Of a stretch of 52,179 nucleotides of DNA, positions 1-8,107 are shown in pieces. Under the pieces are notes generated by a model. The model did no database searches and was not told the DNA's origin. It saw nothing but the letters and a program-made list of their open reading frames with translations. Positions within the stretch are counted from its first letter, which is position 1. Each line of letters starts with the position of its first letter. The stretch covers positions 1 to 52,179 of the forward strand of contig CADAKX010000018.1 of NCBI GenBank assembly GCA_902788605.1. Direction: 5' to 3'. The position numbers and the translations under genes were made by a program. The stretch is from an uncultured Prevotellaceae bacterium. Its GTDB lineage: Bacteria > Bacteroidota > Bacteroidia > Bacteroidales > Bacteroidaceae.

Positions 1-25
1 TGATTCCGACAGGCCGAGAATCAAA
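1..25. terminator. right part of an intergenic hairpin shared with position 2204-2234
   Basis: The first 25 bases match the second half of the hairpin at 2204-2234 base for base, beginning at the TGA that is a stop codon in the second copy. This suggests that a gene ends just outside the window on the plus strand and shares its 3-prime tail with the gene at 1680. The left arm lies outside the window. Bases 26-169 show nothing recognisable. Confidence 0.45.
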
Positions 26-169
26 CTGTCCCTGCGATTCTCTGGCATATCTCTTAGGTCTATTAGGAATTCTGATAGTTGTGTAAAAAATCATTGTGCG
101 AATTGTTTAAACATTGTTAATACTTAGTCATTTTTCTATGGATTACTTGGATGCTATCAGATAAAGGTA

Positions 170-177
170 TATCTTTG
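170..177 (+). promoter_or_regulatory. Bacteroidetes -7 box of the BspA-like gene
   Basis: TATCTTTG matches the TAnnTTTG consensus of the primary Bacteroidetes sigma factor. It lies 25 bases before the ATG at 203, with a weak TTG about 20 bases upstream (147-149). Confidence 0.7.
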
Positions 178-202
178 CAAAGGTATTAAACTTCAACCAT
201 TT

Positions 203-1630
203 ATGAGAAAACAATTTGTTATAGCTATTATCTTTTTATTATCTTGTTTCTCTGTAGTTGTTTGTGGTCAAACATATAAGGATGTAACAACGAGCCACTC
301 AGGAGAACTTGCGAGTCTGTTGGGCGAAGAGGCTAACGGAATAGACTCGCTCATAGTACGTGGTCCCATCAACGGCGAGGATTTTTACACAATGTGGCAG
401 GCATCATTTTATGGGAATCTTTCTGTTATTAATTTGGAGAATGCGAATGTCGAAAATGGTGTTGTTCCTAAAGATGCTTTTTGGCATCAGAGTGAGCAGT
501 TGGAGCCTGATGGGCAGTATATAGATTGTATCCGCCTACGCAGAATTATATTTCCTGAGGGTGTTGTGGAAATCGGAAACGGAGCTTTCTCCTACTGTAT
601 ATATCTTGAGGAGATAAATATCCCTTCTACCCTGCGCCACTTGAATAGCTATGCTTTCTCTGATTGCATAAGGCTGAAAACAGATCCGTTGGTATTTCCT
701 GAGGGAATGGAGGAAATTGCCAATATGGCATTTCTTAATTGCCGTTCGTTAACAGGAGAGGTGGTTTTACCAAGTACTATGAAGACCATCGGTGATGGCT
801 CCTTTTTTTCATGCAAGATAACTAAGGTAAATCTTCCTGAGGGATTGAGAGAAATTGGTGATGCTGCATTCTATGCTTGTAGATTGAAAGAGATTCACAT
901 CCCCAACTCCTGTCTGGATTTAACAGGATCTTCACATGTGCAATTAAATTTAGGCTTGGAAAAGATACATTTACCAGAAGGCATAACGACTATTCCTTCT
1001 TTATTCGCATGCTATTGCAGAGATTTAAAGGAGGTCAACATTCCCGCATCAGTAAAGGTTATTAAAAATTCGGCATTTGAATACTGTAAACCGCTAAGAT
1101 TTTTATGTTTTCCGGAAGGATTAGAGAGAATAGAAGGAGATGCCTTTTATTATGTTAGTTCTTTAGAGGAGGTGGTGTTTCCTTCTACACTTAAGAGCCT
1201 CGGAGATAATGCATTTGCATATTGTAGGAATTTGAAGCGTGTGTATTGTGCTGCAACTATTCCGCCGACCTGCGAGGATAATCCAATAAATCCTGGAGAT
1301 ACTCCTTTTGGTTCTTATAACGATAATGAATTGCAAGCTTCTCGCGACATCCCTTTATACGTTCCCATAGGTTATGCAGAACTGTATCGCAACATACGAG
1401 GATGGGATTTTTTTAGGAACATCATTGAAACAGACGAGTTCCCTGAAACAACGAGTATTCATAGCAAGACGATAGAGCCTGAAACTTGTCGTGATATGTA
1501 CTATGACCTAAATGGACGGAAGATTGATGTTCCTGTGAAAGGACGTATATTTGACCTTCAAGGCCGCCCCGTCCAAGGCTCGCCCAAGCATGGGGTGTAT
1601 ATCCAAAATGGGAAGAAGGTGATGAGGTGA
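203..1630 (+). CDS. BspA-like leucine-rich repeat surface protein
   Basis: A 475-residue exported protein. Residues 1-23 form a signal peptide ending VVCGQ. Residues of about 85-360 hold some ten LRR_5/BspA-type repeats of about 23 residues with the pattern LxxIxFPEGVxEIGxxAFxxC. The last 50 residues contain two related strands, YYDLNGRKI and IFDLQGRPV, followed by GVYIQNGKKVMR. This tail is common on secreted Prevotella proteins and resembles a C-terminal sorting or surface-anchoring domain. BspA proteins bind host matrix or other bacteria in oral Bacteroidetes; the ligand here cannot be read. The ATG at 203 fits the promoter at 170. The following 1680 gene shares tail sequence (AATCAAAAACCAGT after the stop) with the hairpin at 2204. 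Confidence 0.85.
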   Translation: MRKQFVIAIIFLLSCFSVVVCGQTYKDVTTSHSGELASLLGEEANGIDSLIVRGPINGEDFYTMWQASFYGNLSVINLENANVENGVVPKDAFWHQSEQLEPDGQYIDCIRLRRIIFPEGVVEIGNGAFSYCIYLEEINIPSTLRHLNSYAFSDCIRLKTDPLVFPEGMEEIANMAFLNCRSLTGEVVLPSTMKTIGDGSFFSCKITKVNLPEGLREIGDAAFYACRLKEIHIPNSCLDLTGSSHVQLNLGLEKIHLPEGITTIPSLFACYCRDLKEVNIPASVKVIKNSAFEYCKPLRFLCFPEGLERIEGDAFYYVSSLEEVVFPSTLKSLGDNAFAYCRNLKRVYCAATIPPTCEDNPINPGDTPFGSYNDNELQASRDIPLYVPIGYAELYRNIRGWDFFRNIIETDEFPETTSIHSKTIEPETCRDMYYDLNGRKIDVPVKGRIFDLQGRPVQGSPKHGVYIQNGKKVMR

Positions 1631-1679
1631 ATCAAAAACCAGTGATTCTCCTTCATCAATAATAGACATATAATAAAAA

Positions 1680-2210
1680 ATGTTTAAAATTCATAAATTA
1701 TCTTTGCTTCTTTCCATAATTGTTCTTTTATGCTCCTGCGAACTCCGTGAGGATGAAGATCATCATTTCAAGATATACTTTGAGAATCATTGGACAAGGT
1801 CTGTCTATTTGTGGGATGATATTGATTGGCATTGGTATGATAATCCTTTTGAAGAAATATTTGACAAGGATTGGGAAGAAACAGTTTGTGTGACTAAAAG
1901 ATGCAGGGAAGTGCCGTCTGGTAGTGTCGATGATGAGTTTATGAAGCGTGATAGGGATTATTATGAAGATGCTCTTGAAGATGGAGACAGTGTTGTTATC
2001 TGTGTGTTTGACGTAGAAAAGGCTGAAGAAAAAGATTCTGCGTGTTTTTTTGTGAGATATCACATGTCAAAAGAGGATCTTCAGAAGGTACACTTCCGCG
2101 TAAGTTTCCCTCCAACAGAGGAAATGAAGGATTTCTATATGAGTCCATCGTATGACGAAGTTGTAAAGTATTGCAAATCACAGGGCCGCAGAATCATGGG
2201 GAGTTTTTGA
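1680..2210 (+). CDS. hypothetical lipoprotein
   Basis: A 176-residue protein with a type II signal peptide: charged start, hydrophobic stretch LLLSIIVLLCSC, lipobox LCSC with Cys20 as the likely lipidated residue. The mature part is rich in acidic and aromatic residues (repeated W, Y, D, E) and has no family I recognise. An acidic residue after the lipidated Cys (CELREDED) may favour surface display in Bacteroidetes; this is inference. Its TGA stop (2208-2210) lies inside the stem of a terminator-like hairpin. Confidence 0.7.
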   Translation: MFKIHKLSLLLSIIVLLCSCELREDEDHHFKIYFENHWTRSVYLWDDIDWHWYDNPFEEIFDKDWEETVCVTKRCREVPSGSVDDEFMKRDRDYYEDALEDGDSVVICVFDVEKAEEKDSACFFVRYHMSKEDLQKVHFRVSFPPTEEMKDFYMSPSYDEVVKYCKSQGRRIMGSF

Positions 2211-2234
2211 TTCCGACAGGCCGAGAATCAAAAA
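2204..2234. terminator. A/T-rich hairpin, bidirectional terminator-like
   Basis: TTTTTGATTC (2204-2213) pairs perfectly with GAATCAAAAA (2225-2234) around an 11-base loop. The shape would work on either strand. The same loop and right arm open the window at 1-25. Confidence 0.6.
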
Positions 2235-2295
2235 CCAGTAACTGTGATCTTTTGGGATAAATATGGAATTCTAAAAGGAAAATAAGATTTTTTAT

Positions 2296-2784
2296 ATGAA
2301 AAAACGCGTAATTACAAAAATCGGCGATGTGTTCTGTGTCGCAATAGATGGTAAGTACAAAAAGTATTTGCAATATATTGTCAACGACTTAACGCAACTA
2401 AATAGTGATGTGGTAAGGGTGTTCAAAGAAATATATCCCATTGAAGTTGAACCAGAATTATCTGAGGTGATAAAAGGAGAAGTTGATTTCTATGCGCATT
2501 GTGTTGTAAGTGCTGGTATAAAGAGAGAATTATGGGAGAAAGTCGGAAATATTAAAGATGTAGGGGAGACAAAACATATCCTATTTAAAATAAAAAAAGA
2601 TTTCTTAGATTCAGAAAATCAAGATGACTGGGAAATATGGAATATCAATGAAGAACCATTACGAATAAGAGTTCAAGATGAATCTTTTAAACAGGCATAT
2701 TTGGGATTGGTTTTTCAGCCAGAAAGAATTATTTATAGGATGAAAACAGGTAAAAGTTATGGCTTCTACGCAGAATATGACTGA
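2296..2784 (+). CDS. hypothetical protein, possibly Imm26-like
   Basis: A 162-residue protein without signal peptide or membrane segment, so cytoplasmic. The start (ITKIGDVFCVAIDGKYKKYLQYI) recalls the GDVF-x-IPL-x-DGKY opening of Imm26-type immunity proteins, and similar stand-alone proteins are frequent in Bacteroidales accessory regions. The rest alternates charged strands and helices (QDDWEIWNINEEP). No toxin gene lies next to it, so an immunity role is only a guess from the N-terminus. The preceding 80 bases show no clear TAnnTTTG box. Confidence 0.65.
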   Translation: MKKRVITKIGDVFCVAIDGKYKKYLQYIVNDLTQLNSDVVRVFKEIYPIEVEPELSEVIKGEVDFYAHCVVSAGIKRELWEKVGNIKDVGETKHILFKIKKDFLDSENQDDWEIWNINEEPLRIRVQDESFKQAYLGLVFQPERIIYRMKTGKSYGFYAEYD

Positions 2785-2818
2785 AATGGGATTTATATAA
2801 CAAATCAGCGGAACAAGT

Positions 2819-2840
2819 ATTTGATTTCTGACAATCAAAT
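2819..2840. terminator. A/T hairpin after the 2296 gene
   Basis: ATTTGATT (2819-2826) pairs perfectly with AATCAAAT (2833-2840) around loop TCTGAC, 35 bases after the stop. There is no T-run, so terminator function is weakly supported. The rest of 2785-2977 shows nothing recognisable. Confidence 0.35.
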
Positions 2841-2977
2841 ATATCAGCCTTTCATCATGCAGGAAATCATGGGGACAGATACTGTTTGATCTTACTTATC
2901 TGTTGAATGCTCAGATGTATCTATGGAGTAATGGAATTCGCCCATGGTCGATTTGTAATTATAAACAATAATGAATT

Positions 2978-3382
2978 ATGAGAAGATTTGTTTTTATACT
3001 GTTGCTTTTGATGCAATGTATTTATTCTTGTTCACAACCGAAAAGAGAGACGATATGTGATTCTATTGATTCCAAAGACGCAGTTTTGTTAAACAAACTT
3101 GCTTTAAAGCATGGAATAAAATATGATTTTACATCTAAAAATGTGGCATTTTATACAGGTTCGGGAGGAGGAGCACGAAGAAGCAAGGAGGATTTTCTAC
3201 CTATATGTCGTGCCATAGATGAAGATGACAAATATGATCCAGCATCGTATTTTACTCCTCGTATCTACATTTTCAATGAGAAGGAAAAGTCTCAGGCAAA
3301 TGGTTATGATGCCGCTATTGTCTATGGCTCTGTAAAGCAGTTCCCATCCAAGAAAACCATAATAAGGAGATTGCGCAAATAG
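2978..3382 (+). CDS. hypothetical lipoprotein
   Basis: A 134-residue protein with a type II signal peptide (MRRFVFILLLLMQCIYSCSQP; lipobox IYSC, Cys18). The mature part contains a glycine-rich GSGGGARR stretch near residue 63 and is otherwise mixed alpha/beta. No family recognised. AT-rich like its neighbours, it belongs to the same run of small accessory genes. Confidence 0.65.
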   Translation: MRRFVFILLLLMQCIYSCSQPKRETICDSIDSKDAVLLNKLALKHGIKYDFTSKNVAFYTGSGGGARRSKEDFLPICRAIDEDDKYDPASYFTPRIYIFNEKEKSQANGYDAAIVYGSVKQFPSKKTIIRRLRK

Positions 3383-3491
3383 AAATCTATCAAATAGGTT
3401 CGATTATCGTTTATTATAAATTGATTACGCAATCTGAACATCAACTTTTGCAACTCGCTCAATAGAAATCTGTTACGAATAAAATATTTAT

Positions 3492-3499
3492 TATCTTTG
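3492..3499 (+). promoter_or_regulatory. -7 box of the 3521 gene
   Basis: TATCTTTG, followed by C, matches TAnnTTTG. The longest open frame starts at a TTG inside this box (3497), so translation more likely starts at ATG 3521, about 20 bases downstream. Confidence 0.75.
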
Positions 3500-3520
3500 C
3501 ATAAAAATAAATATTCACAT

Positions 3521-4210
3521 ATGGCAAAAACTAATTTAGAGACAGAACCTCGTTTTAAAGAAATGTTGAAACAATTAGGTTTCAAGAAATCACGTGGTGT
3601 TTTCGGCCGAAACGAAAAAGAATCTATTATGGAGTTACGATTTGGTCATGGAACCTATGGGCAAAAATTTGTTAGGTACTATGATTGTATGTATTCCATA
3701 GTTTATCCAAAGATAGAAGCGTTGGCCGATAGTATCGGAGAATATGTATGTGGACCACATGGTCAGATTGGCTATTTGACTCCAGAGAACCGCTTTCGAG
3801 AATGGAGATTAGCTGATTCTGATACAGACGAATATTATCTTCATATGATAAATGATATAAAAGAGACCTTGGGTCAATATGTTATACCATATATGGAGAA
3901 ATATTCAACTATTGAGGCTTTTGTAGAAGGTGTGGAATCAGGGAATATTTCTCGTAACTTTTTTGATAGCAAGGCTATTGCGATAGCTTATGTGCTTTTG
4001 GGTCGAAAAGATGATGCTTTGCACTATCTTGACCAATGTATAGAAGAGCAAAAAAAGTTGGACATCTATGGTAAAGGAGTTGAAGTTGTAGAAACAAAAG
4101 GGTATAGAAAAGTGGTATATTTTCCTCAAGAAAATCGGAATCTCAAAGGGCTCTTACTATTTTCTGAGAAACTGAAAGACAAGATAGGGCATCGATTAAG
4201 TAGATGCTAG
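3521..4210 (+). CDS. hypothetical protein, DUF4304-like N-terminus
   Basis: With ATG 3521 the product is 229 residues (MAKTNLETEPRFKEML). No export signal. Residues of about 8-100 (LKQLGFKKSRGVFGRNEKESIMELRF) have the layout of the DUF4304 family, found in stand-alone cytoplasmic proteins of unknown function; this assignment is tentative. The C-terminal part (AIAYVLLGRKDDALHYLDQCIEEQKK) reads like one TPR-type helical hairpin. An earlier in-frame TTG at 3497 is rejected because it lies inside the promoter box. Confidence 0.7.
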   Translation: MAKTNLETEPRFKEMLKQLGFKKSRGVFGRNEKESIMELRFGHGTYGQKFVRYYDCMYSIVYPKIEALADSIGEYVCGPHGQIGYLTPENRFREWRLADSDTDEYYLHMINDIKETLGQYVIPYMEKYSTIEAFVEGVESGNISRNFFDSKAIAIAYVLLGRKDDALHYLDQCIEEQKKLDIYGKGVEVVETKGYRKVVYFPQENRNLKGLLLFSEKLKDKIGHRLSRC

Positions 4211-4247
4211 GTGCTTTTTCTGCAGATTAGCAAAACATGGCATCGAA

Positions 4248-4304
4248 GAAATAACCAACTAACTGAAGTCTGGCAGGATTACCACAGGCCCTAAGGTAAA
4301 GGCC
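4248..4304 (+). pseudogene. decayed fragment of a DegT/DnrJ sugar aminotransferase
   Basis: Read in one frame this stretch gives EITN*LKSGRITTGPKVKA, followed by a stop. The intact aminotransferase at 10805 has EVTDSLKSGWITTGPKVKA at the same place, near its N-terminus. The DNA is also close (GGATTACCACAGG and GGTAAAGGCC are shared). Upstream GIEEITN also fits the family. Two stops and the absence of the rest of the gene show a relic. Confidence 0.75.
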
Positions 4305-4371
4305 TAAACATATAGGTAGATGTCATCCGTAAAAAGTTGGAGACTGCAAGCAAGAAATAAGTGACTAATTA

Positions 4372-4403
4372 TTTGGTAGTTTGAATTATTATTCGTATCT
4401 TTG
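4372..4403 (+). promoter_or_regulatory. promoter of hipBA
   Basis: TTTG at 4372-4375 and TATCTTTG at 4396-4403 are 20 bases apart, the spacing of Bacteroidetes -33/-7 promoters. A short repeat around it (ACATCATATTTGATGT, 4405-4420) could be an operator for the HipB-like repressor; this is inference. Confidence 0.7.
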
Positions 4404-4454
4404 TACATCATATTTGATGTATTAAACACAAAATTCAAGAGATACACATAACAT

Positions 4455-4769
4455 ATGATGCAGAACAAATATGTATATGACCCCTATCCGCTACAAGTGA
4501 CGATGCAGCGGTTGGCAGAGAATCTGAAGGCAAGACGCTTGGAAAAGAAACTCTCCACAAAGAGTCTTGCGGAGATGAGCGGTGTGCCCGCTTCATCCAT
4601 TCAGCGCTTTGAACTGAAACACTCCATCTCTTTGGAATCGTATGTGAAGTTAGCGAAAGCCTTAGGCTATTCTGAGGAAATCATGCAGTTGCTATCAGAA
4701 CCGAAATACGACACGATGGAAGAACTGCTGGAAATCAATAAGAACCGTACAAGAAAGCGTGGCGTATGA
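4455..4769 (+). CDS. hipB: HipB-like helix-turn-helix antitoxin
   Basis: A 104-residue XRE-family DNA-binding protein. The helix-turn-helix lies at about residues 20-75 (LAENLKARRLEKKLSTKSLAEMSGVPASSIQRFE). Its stop overlaps the hipA start by four bases (ATGA), the translational coupling usual for HipBA modules. In this family the antitoxin binds operators in its own promoter and neutralises the HipA kinase. The product is slightly longer than classical HipB (about 88 residues), with a basic C-terminal tail NKNRTRKRGV. Confidence 0.85.
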   Translation: MMQNKYVYDPYPLQVTMQRLAENLKARRLEKKLSTKSLAEMSGVPASSIQRFELKHSISLESYVKLAKALGYSEEIMQLLSEPKYDTMEELLEINKNRTRKRGV

Positions 4770-5857
4770 TAAAGGATATACATGCTGTAAACGTGATGTA
4801 TCATGGACAGAAAGTGGGAACACTGTCTATGGGTAACAGGTCGAATTGCCAATTTGAGTATGACAAAGACTGGCTTTCGAATGGTTTTTCTATTTCTCCT
4901 TTGCAACTGCCCCTGAAAGCCGGTCTCTTTACAGCTGACTATCAACCGTTCAACGGCAACTTTGGCGTTTTCGAGGACAGTCTGCCTGGTGGCTATGGCG
5001 AATACCTACTACGAAAGGTACTCAAAAATTCTGGCATTGACCCACAAGGATTAACCGCTGTACAATGGTTGAGTATAGTTGGCAGTTCAGGAATGGGAGC
5101 TTTATGCTATGTACCAGAAACAAAACTCCTTCGAGAGGATAGCCAACGATCTTTTGATGAAATGCAGCAGATGGCACTTGATGTGCTGTCAGAGAGGACG
5201 GAAGAGAATGCCGATATACTTTATTTCAAGAGCGGAAACTCTGGTGGTGTGCGCCCAAAATGTATCTTCTCTGATACAGACGGGCACTGGCTGGTAAAGT
5301 TTCGTCACACTTACGACCCCAAGAACATCGGCCAATTAGAATACGATTATAATAAGGTGGCTCGCCAATGCGGTATCGATGTACCAGAGTTCAAACTGAT
5401 AGAAGGCAAGTACTTTGCCGTTCGCCGCTTTGACATTGAGAACGACGTCCGCCTGCATGTTGTCACAGCTAGTGCACTATTGAATGAACCAATTACTCCT
5501 CCTAAGATGGAATACCATAATCTGTTGCAGTTGACAGGCTATCTGACACAATCACCCAAGGCTGTAGAGCAACAGTTCCGACGGATGGCATTCAATGTCT
5601 TTGCCCATAACATGGATGACCATGCACGCAACTTCAGTTTCATATGTCGTGACGGTAAATGGTCGTTGGCTCCCGCTTACGACCTGACCAACGATGCCAC
5701 TCTGGGGGAACACGCCTCAACCATCAACTTCAAAGGACTACCCACTGACGAGGACATGATAACTGTTGGCATGAACATCCGCATGTCTCGTGAACTTTGT
5801 CAGCAAATCATCGAGGAAGTCAAAGAAGGAACTCGCGAACTCGAGAAATACTTTTAA
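4766..5857 (+). CDS. hipA: HipA-like serine/threonine kinase toxin
   Basis: A 363-residue kinase toxin. HipA of E. coli phosphorylates glutamyl-tRNA synthetase and causes growth arrest and persistence; the target here is unknown. Visible features: N-terminal barrel domain (YHGQKVGTLSM...PLQLPLKAG), P-loop-like SGNSGGVRPK at about residue 155, lysine-bearing strand WLVKFRH, catalytic-loop NMDDHARNF near residue 273, and metal-binding PAYDLTND about 20 residues later. All key motifs are present, so it should be active. It is shorter than E. coli HipA (440 residues) but a single uninterrupted chain. It overlaps hipB by four bases and is followed by a strong terminator. Confidence 0.88.
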   Translation: MIKDIHAVNVMYHGQKVGTLSMGNRSNCQFEYDKDWLSNGFSISPLQLPLKAGLFTADYQPFNGNFGVFEDSLPGGYGEYLLRKVLKNSGIDPQGLTAVQWLSIVGSSGMGALCYVPETKLLREDSQRSFDEMQQMALDVLSERTEENADILYFKSGNSGGVRPKCIFSDTDGHWLVKFRHTYDPKNIGQLEYDYNKVARQCGIDVPEFKLIEGKYFAVRRFDIENDVRLHVVTASALLNEPITPPKMEYHNLLQLTGYLTQSPKAVEQQFRRMAFNVFAHNMDDHARNFSFICRDGKWSLAPAYDLTNDATLGEHASTINFKGLPTDEDMITVGMNIRMSRELCQQIIEEVKEGTRELEKYF

Positions 5858-5898
5858 TACGAACAAGATAGCAAGAAATAACTAGTCGCATTACAAAT

Positions 5899-5936
5899 AA
5901 AACGTGGCGCCTCAAGAGTCTGACGCGCCACGTTTT
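5899..5936. terminator. strong bidirectional terminator between convergent genes
   Basis: AAAACGTGGCGC (5899-5910) pairs perfectly with GCGCCACGTTTT (5925-5936), followed by TTG and flanked by A-run and T-run. It serves hipA from the left and the lipoprotein operon from the right. Confidence 0.88.
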
Positions 5937-5941
5937 TTGTA

Positions 5942-7063
5942 TTATATCGGGATACCTTCATGATAGAAGTCCTTCTCAGGTTCTGCAAGTTTATTATGAG
6001 TCTGCTTCACATACATCCAAAGATTAGGTATGGTGAAGCGAGGGGCATCGCCTGGATATAGTTCTAAGATATGTACCCCACTTTCCATATTCTTCACGAG
6101 AATGAGACAATTAGTACGTCTCGTTTCTTCATTCTTAATGGTGAACACCAGCTTGGGAGAATTAATTATAAGGTCTGGATCACCATTCATACTTAATCTG
6201 ATATTGGCAGGGGTTTTTAAGCTGGATCCCACGATAGGATTCTCCACAGCCAATTTGTTCAGTCGGTCGTACAAATCATTCATCATCGTCGTGCACTCTT
6301 CTTCATTGCATGGGATAAAGTAATGAGTACCTGTGACAGATGAAGGTGCCAATGCGTCAGCTCCCTCGCCTACCAGCGAGAAACGACCATGAAACTTACG
6401 CATACCATCAGGATAGCCCGCTTGATAGGCATTGGCATAAAGGTCTATCTTTTCCCCTTTATCCCATTCGTATTTCACAGGATACCTTTTAGCATCCTTC
6501 CAACCATCTACGAACTCCTTCATCACAGTCTTAACAGGCGTCACATTATCACAACTTGATGCCTGCTTGATGGGCTTGTTGATAGTGTAAACAAGAATCA
6601 GGTAACGACGATTATCTTCCTCACCTCTTAGGCGATTCATGCTTATCAATACCTCAGGCGTTCCACCCATCGTGATATTATAGTCGATGGTATCACCAGA
6701 GATGTAGCGATAGCTCTTTTCTGCCTTTTGACTCAACTCATCCATCAGTCGGGTGGCATTCTGCTGCAAGAAAGTGTAATCACGCGCCATCTTCTTGCTC
6801 CATCTTTCATAATGACCATCGTCAGACGGATCTGCCTTTCGAGTAGTATCTGCCTCTGTAATACTAATGCTATATTGCTCACTTAATATGGAATCATCTT
6901 TGCATTCCAAATAGCGTACGGTGTATTCACTACGAGCTGTGAGCGAGTCGAACAACTCGAGAATCGTTTCCACCTGATGCGACTCTGTGGGTGAAACAGT
7001 CTGTCTGCACGAGGTGAAGCATGCTACGATGCATGCTATCAATAAGAAATATTTAGTATTCAT
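5942..7063 (-). CDS. hypothetical lipoprotein of a sigma-factor operon
   Basis: A 373-residue protein with type II signal peptide MNTKYFLLIACIVACFTSC, Cys19 being the likely lipidated residue. The mature region is soluble, with a C-terminal half of alternating strands (ANIRLSMNGDPDLIINSPKLVFTI). No family recognised. It is the third gene of a leftward unit behind an ECF sigma factor and a single-TM protein; its start overlaps the preceding stop by 11 bases, so it is probably co-translated. In such units distal genes often encode envelope proteins controlled by the sigma factor. Confidence 0.75.
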   Translation of the reverse strand: MNTKYFLLIACIVACFTSCRQTVSPTESHQVETILELFDSLTARSEYTVRYLECKDDSILSEQYSISITEADTTRKADPSDDGHYERWSKKMARDYTFLQQNATRLMDELSQKAEKSYRYISGDTIDYNITMGGTPEVLISMNRLRGEEDNRRYLILVYTINKPIKQASSCDNVTPVKTVMKEFVDGWKDAKRYPVKYEWDKGEKIDLYANAYQAGYPDGMRKFHGRFSLVGEGADALAPSSVTGTHYFIPCNEEECTTMMNDLYDRLNKLAVENPIVGSSLKTPANIRLSMNGDPDLIINSPKLVFTIKNEETRRTNCLILVKNMESGVHILELYPGDAPRFTIPNLWMYVKQTHNKLAEPEKDFYHEGIPI

Positions 7064-7469
7064 TGTTTTCTTCTATGATGGGTTGTATTTGTCTTTGCTG
7101 GATATAGGCGGCCAGTTGCGCACCCTTTTCCTTAATCTCCTGTTGATGGGCGGCGAGTCTCTCAGGGGTGGTCATCGTCTCCATCTCCTGCCAATAGCGC
7201 ATCTCTTCCTCTGCGCAGATGGCGTGGTGCGCCATGAGTCTGGGTGGCTCAGTCTGAGGCTTATGCAGTATGAGCAGCAACAGCATGCAGGCTGCTGCAG
7301 CGATGGCAGCCGCAAAGCTCACCTTCAGTCTGTAACGAGGCTTTTCTGTGGGCAGGTTCACCATGCGCTGCATCAGTCGTTCGTTCAGGTCACCGTCGAT
7401 AGGCGACAGATGCTGTTCGCGTCTGTTGACAGCCTCACGGAGGTTCATATCGTTTTCAATGTTATTCAT
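7053..7469 (-). CDS. single-TM protein, probable anti-sigma partner
   Basis: A 138-residue protein beginning 3 bases after the ECF sigma gene. Residues 1-45 are a charged, presumably cytoplasmic, region (NERLMQRMVNLPTEKPRYRLK). Residues of about 50-67 form a membrane segment rich in Ala and Leu. Residues 68-138 are a helical, Glu/Gln-rich domain likely in the periplasm. Position and topology match a small membrane anti-sigma factor; no zinc-binding HxxxCxxC motif is visible, so the assignment rests on context. Confidence 0.75.
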   Translation of the reverse strand: MNNIENDMNLREAVNRREQHLSPIDGDLNERLMQRMVNLPTEKPRYRLKVSFAAAIAAAACMLLLLILHKPQTEPPRLMAHHAICAEEEMRYWQEMETMTTPERLAAHQQEIKEKGAQLAAYIQQRQIQPIIEENNEY

Positions 7470-7472
7470 CGT

Positions 7473-8006
7473 TCAGCATGTTTTTATCATTCGATAGAGT
7501 TTCTTGCGTATGCGACTCAGTTGCGAGCCTACGGTAGAGGGAATAGAGCCTGTGACAAAGGCAATGTCAGCCAAGCTCATGTTGTCATAGTAGAACATGT
7601 GGATGATGGCCTGTTCGTAGGGAGGCAGCATGCCGAGAGCCTGTTCCAACAGGGCAATGGTCTCTTCGCTGTGTGGAGCCTCGTCTGGTTCGTCCTGCGT
7701 ATCGAGGCCCAGGTCGTCCATATAGACATAGGTGGCCTTCTGTCCTCTCACAAAGTTGAGCGACTCGTTGTAGGCGATACGACTGAGCCAGGCGTTGAGT
7801 GAGGCCTGCTGGGGCTTATAGCCGGCAATGCCGCGCAGGGCTTTCATAAAGACATCCTGATAGACCTCCTCGGCATCCTCGCGTCGTGTCACGATGCGCG
7901 ACACCATGCGCAGCACCGCAGGGCCGTAGTCGGAAAGCAGTTGCCTGCAGGCACTGGCCTTCCGCTGCTTCAAGTCTCCAATCAGTATGTCTATTTCCTG
8001 TTCCAT
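7473..8006 (-). CDS. ECF-family RNA polymerase sigma factor
   Basis: A 177-residue sigma-70 family protein with the two ECF domains: region 2 at about residues 20-90 (VTRREDAEEVYQDVFMKAL, the -10 recognition helix) and region 4 at about 115-172 (LPPYEQAIIHMFYYDNMSLADIA...VGSQLSRIRKKL). Length and layout are standard. It heads a leftward unit with a single-TM protein and a lipoprotein. The AT-rich upstream region 8007-8100 has no clear TAnnTTTG box, which fits autoregulation through an ECF promoter. Confidence 0.9.
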   Translation of the reverse strand: MEQEIDILIGDLKQRKASACRQLLSDYGPAVLRMVSRIVTRREDAEEVYQDVFMKALRGIAGYKPQQASLNAWLSRIAYNESLNFVRGQKATYVYMDDLGLDTQDEPDEAPHSEETIALLEQALGMLPPYEQAIIHMFYYDNMSLADIAFVTGSIPSTVGSQLSRIRKKLYRMIKTC

Positions 8007-8034
8007 TTTCTTGTCTTACTACTTATATATACAC

Positions 8035-8085
8035 CAAAAATCGAAAAACATTGCATCAGGGTGGCACTTTTTTTCAAAAAAAGTT
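8035..8085 (-). promoter_or_regulatory. candidate ECF-type promoter of the sigma operon
   Basis: On the minus strand, a run of A and T followed by AAAGTGCCACCC and, about 20 bases later, TTTTTCG precedes the sigma gene. Elements of this shape occur before Bacteroidetes ECF genes. No TAnnTTTG was seen. This is pattern-based and unproven. Confidence 0.25.
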
Positions 8086-8107
8086 GGAAACAGTACTTTG
8101 ACGAGAT

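Noticed and set aside
3497-3520. upstream TTG start for the 3521 gene (and similar upstream starts at 10769, 13697, 16766, 19814, 10456, 40190)
   Set aside because: In each case the extra stretch runs through or begins in a TAnnTTTG promoter box, so the following ATG is a better start.
2296-4210. polymorphic-toxin immunity cluster
   Set aside because: Only one weak Imm26-like match and no toxin, polymorphic repeat or secretion gene nearby.
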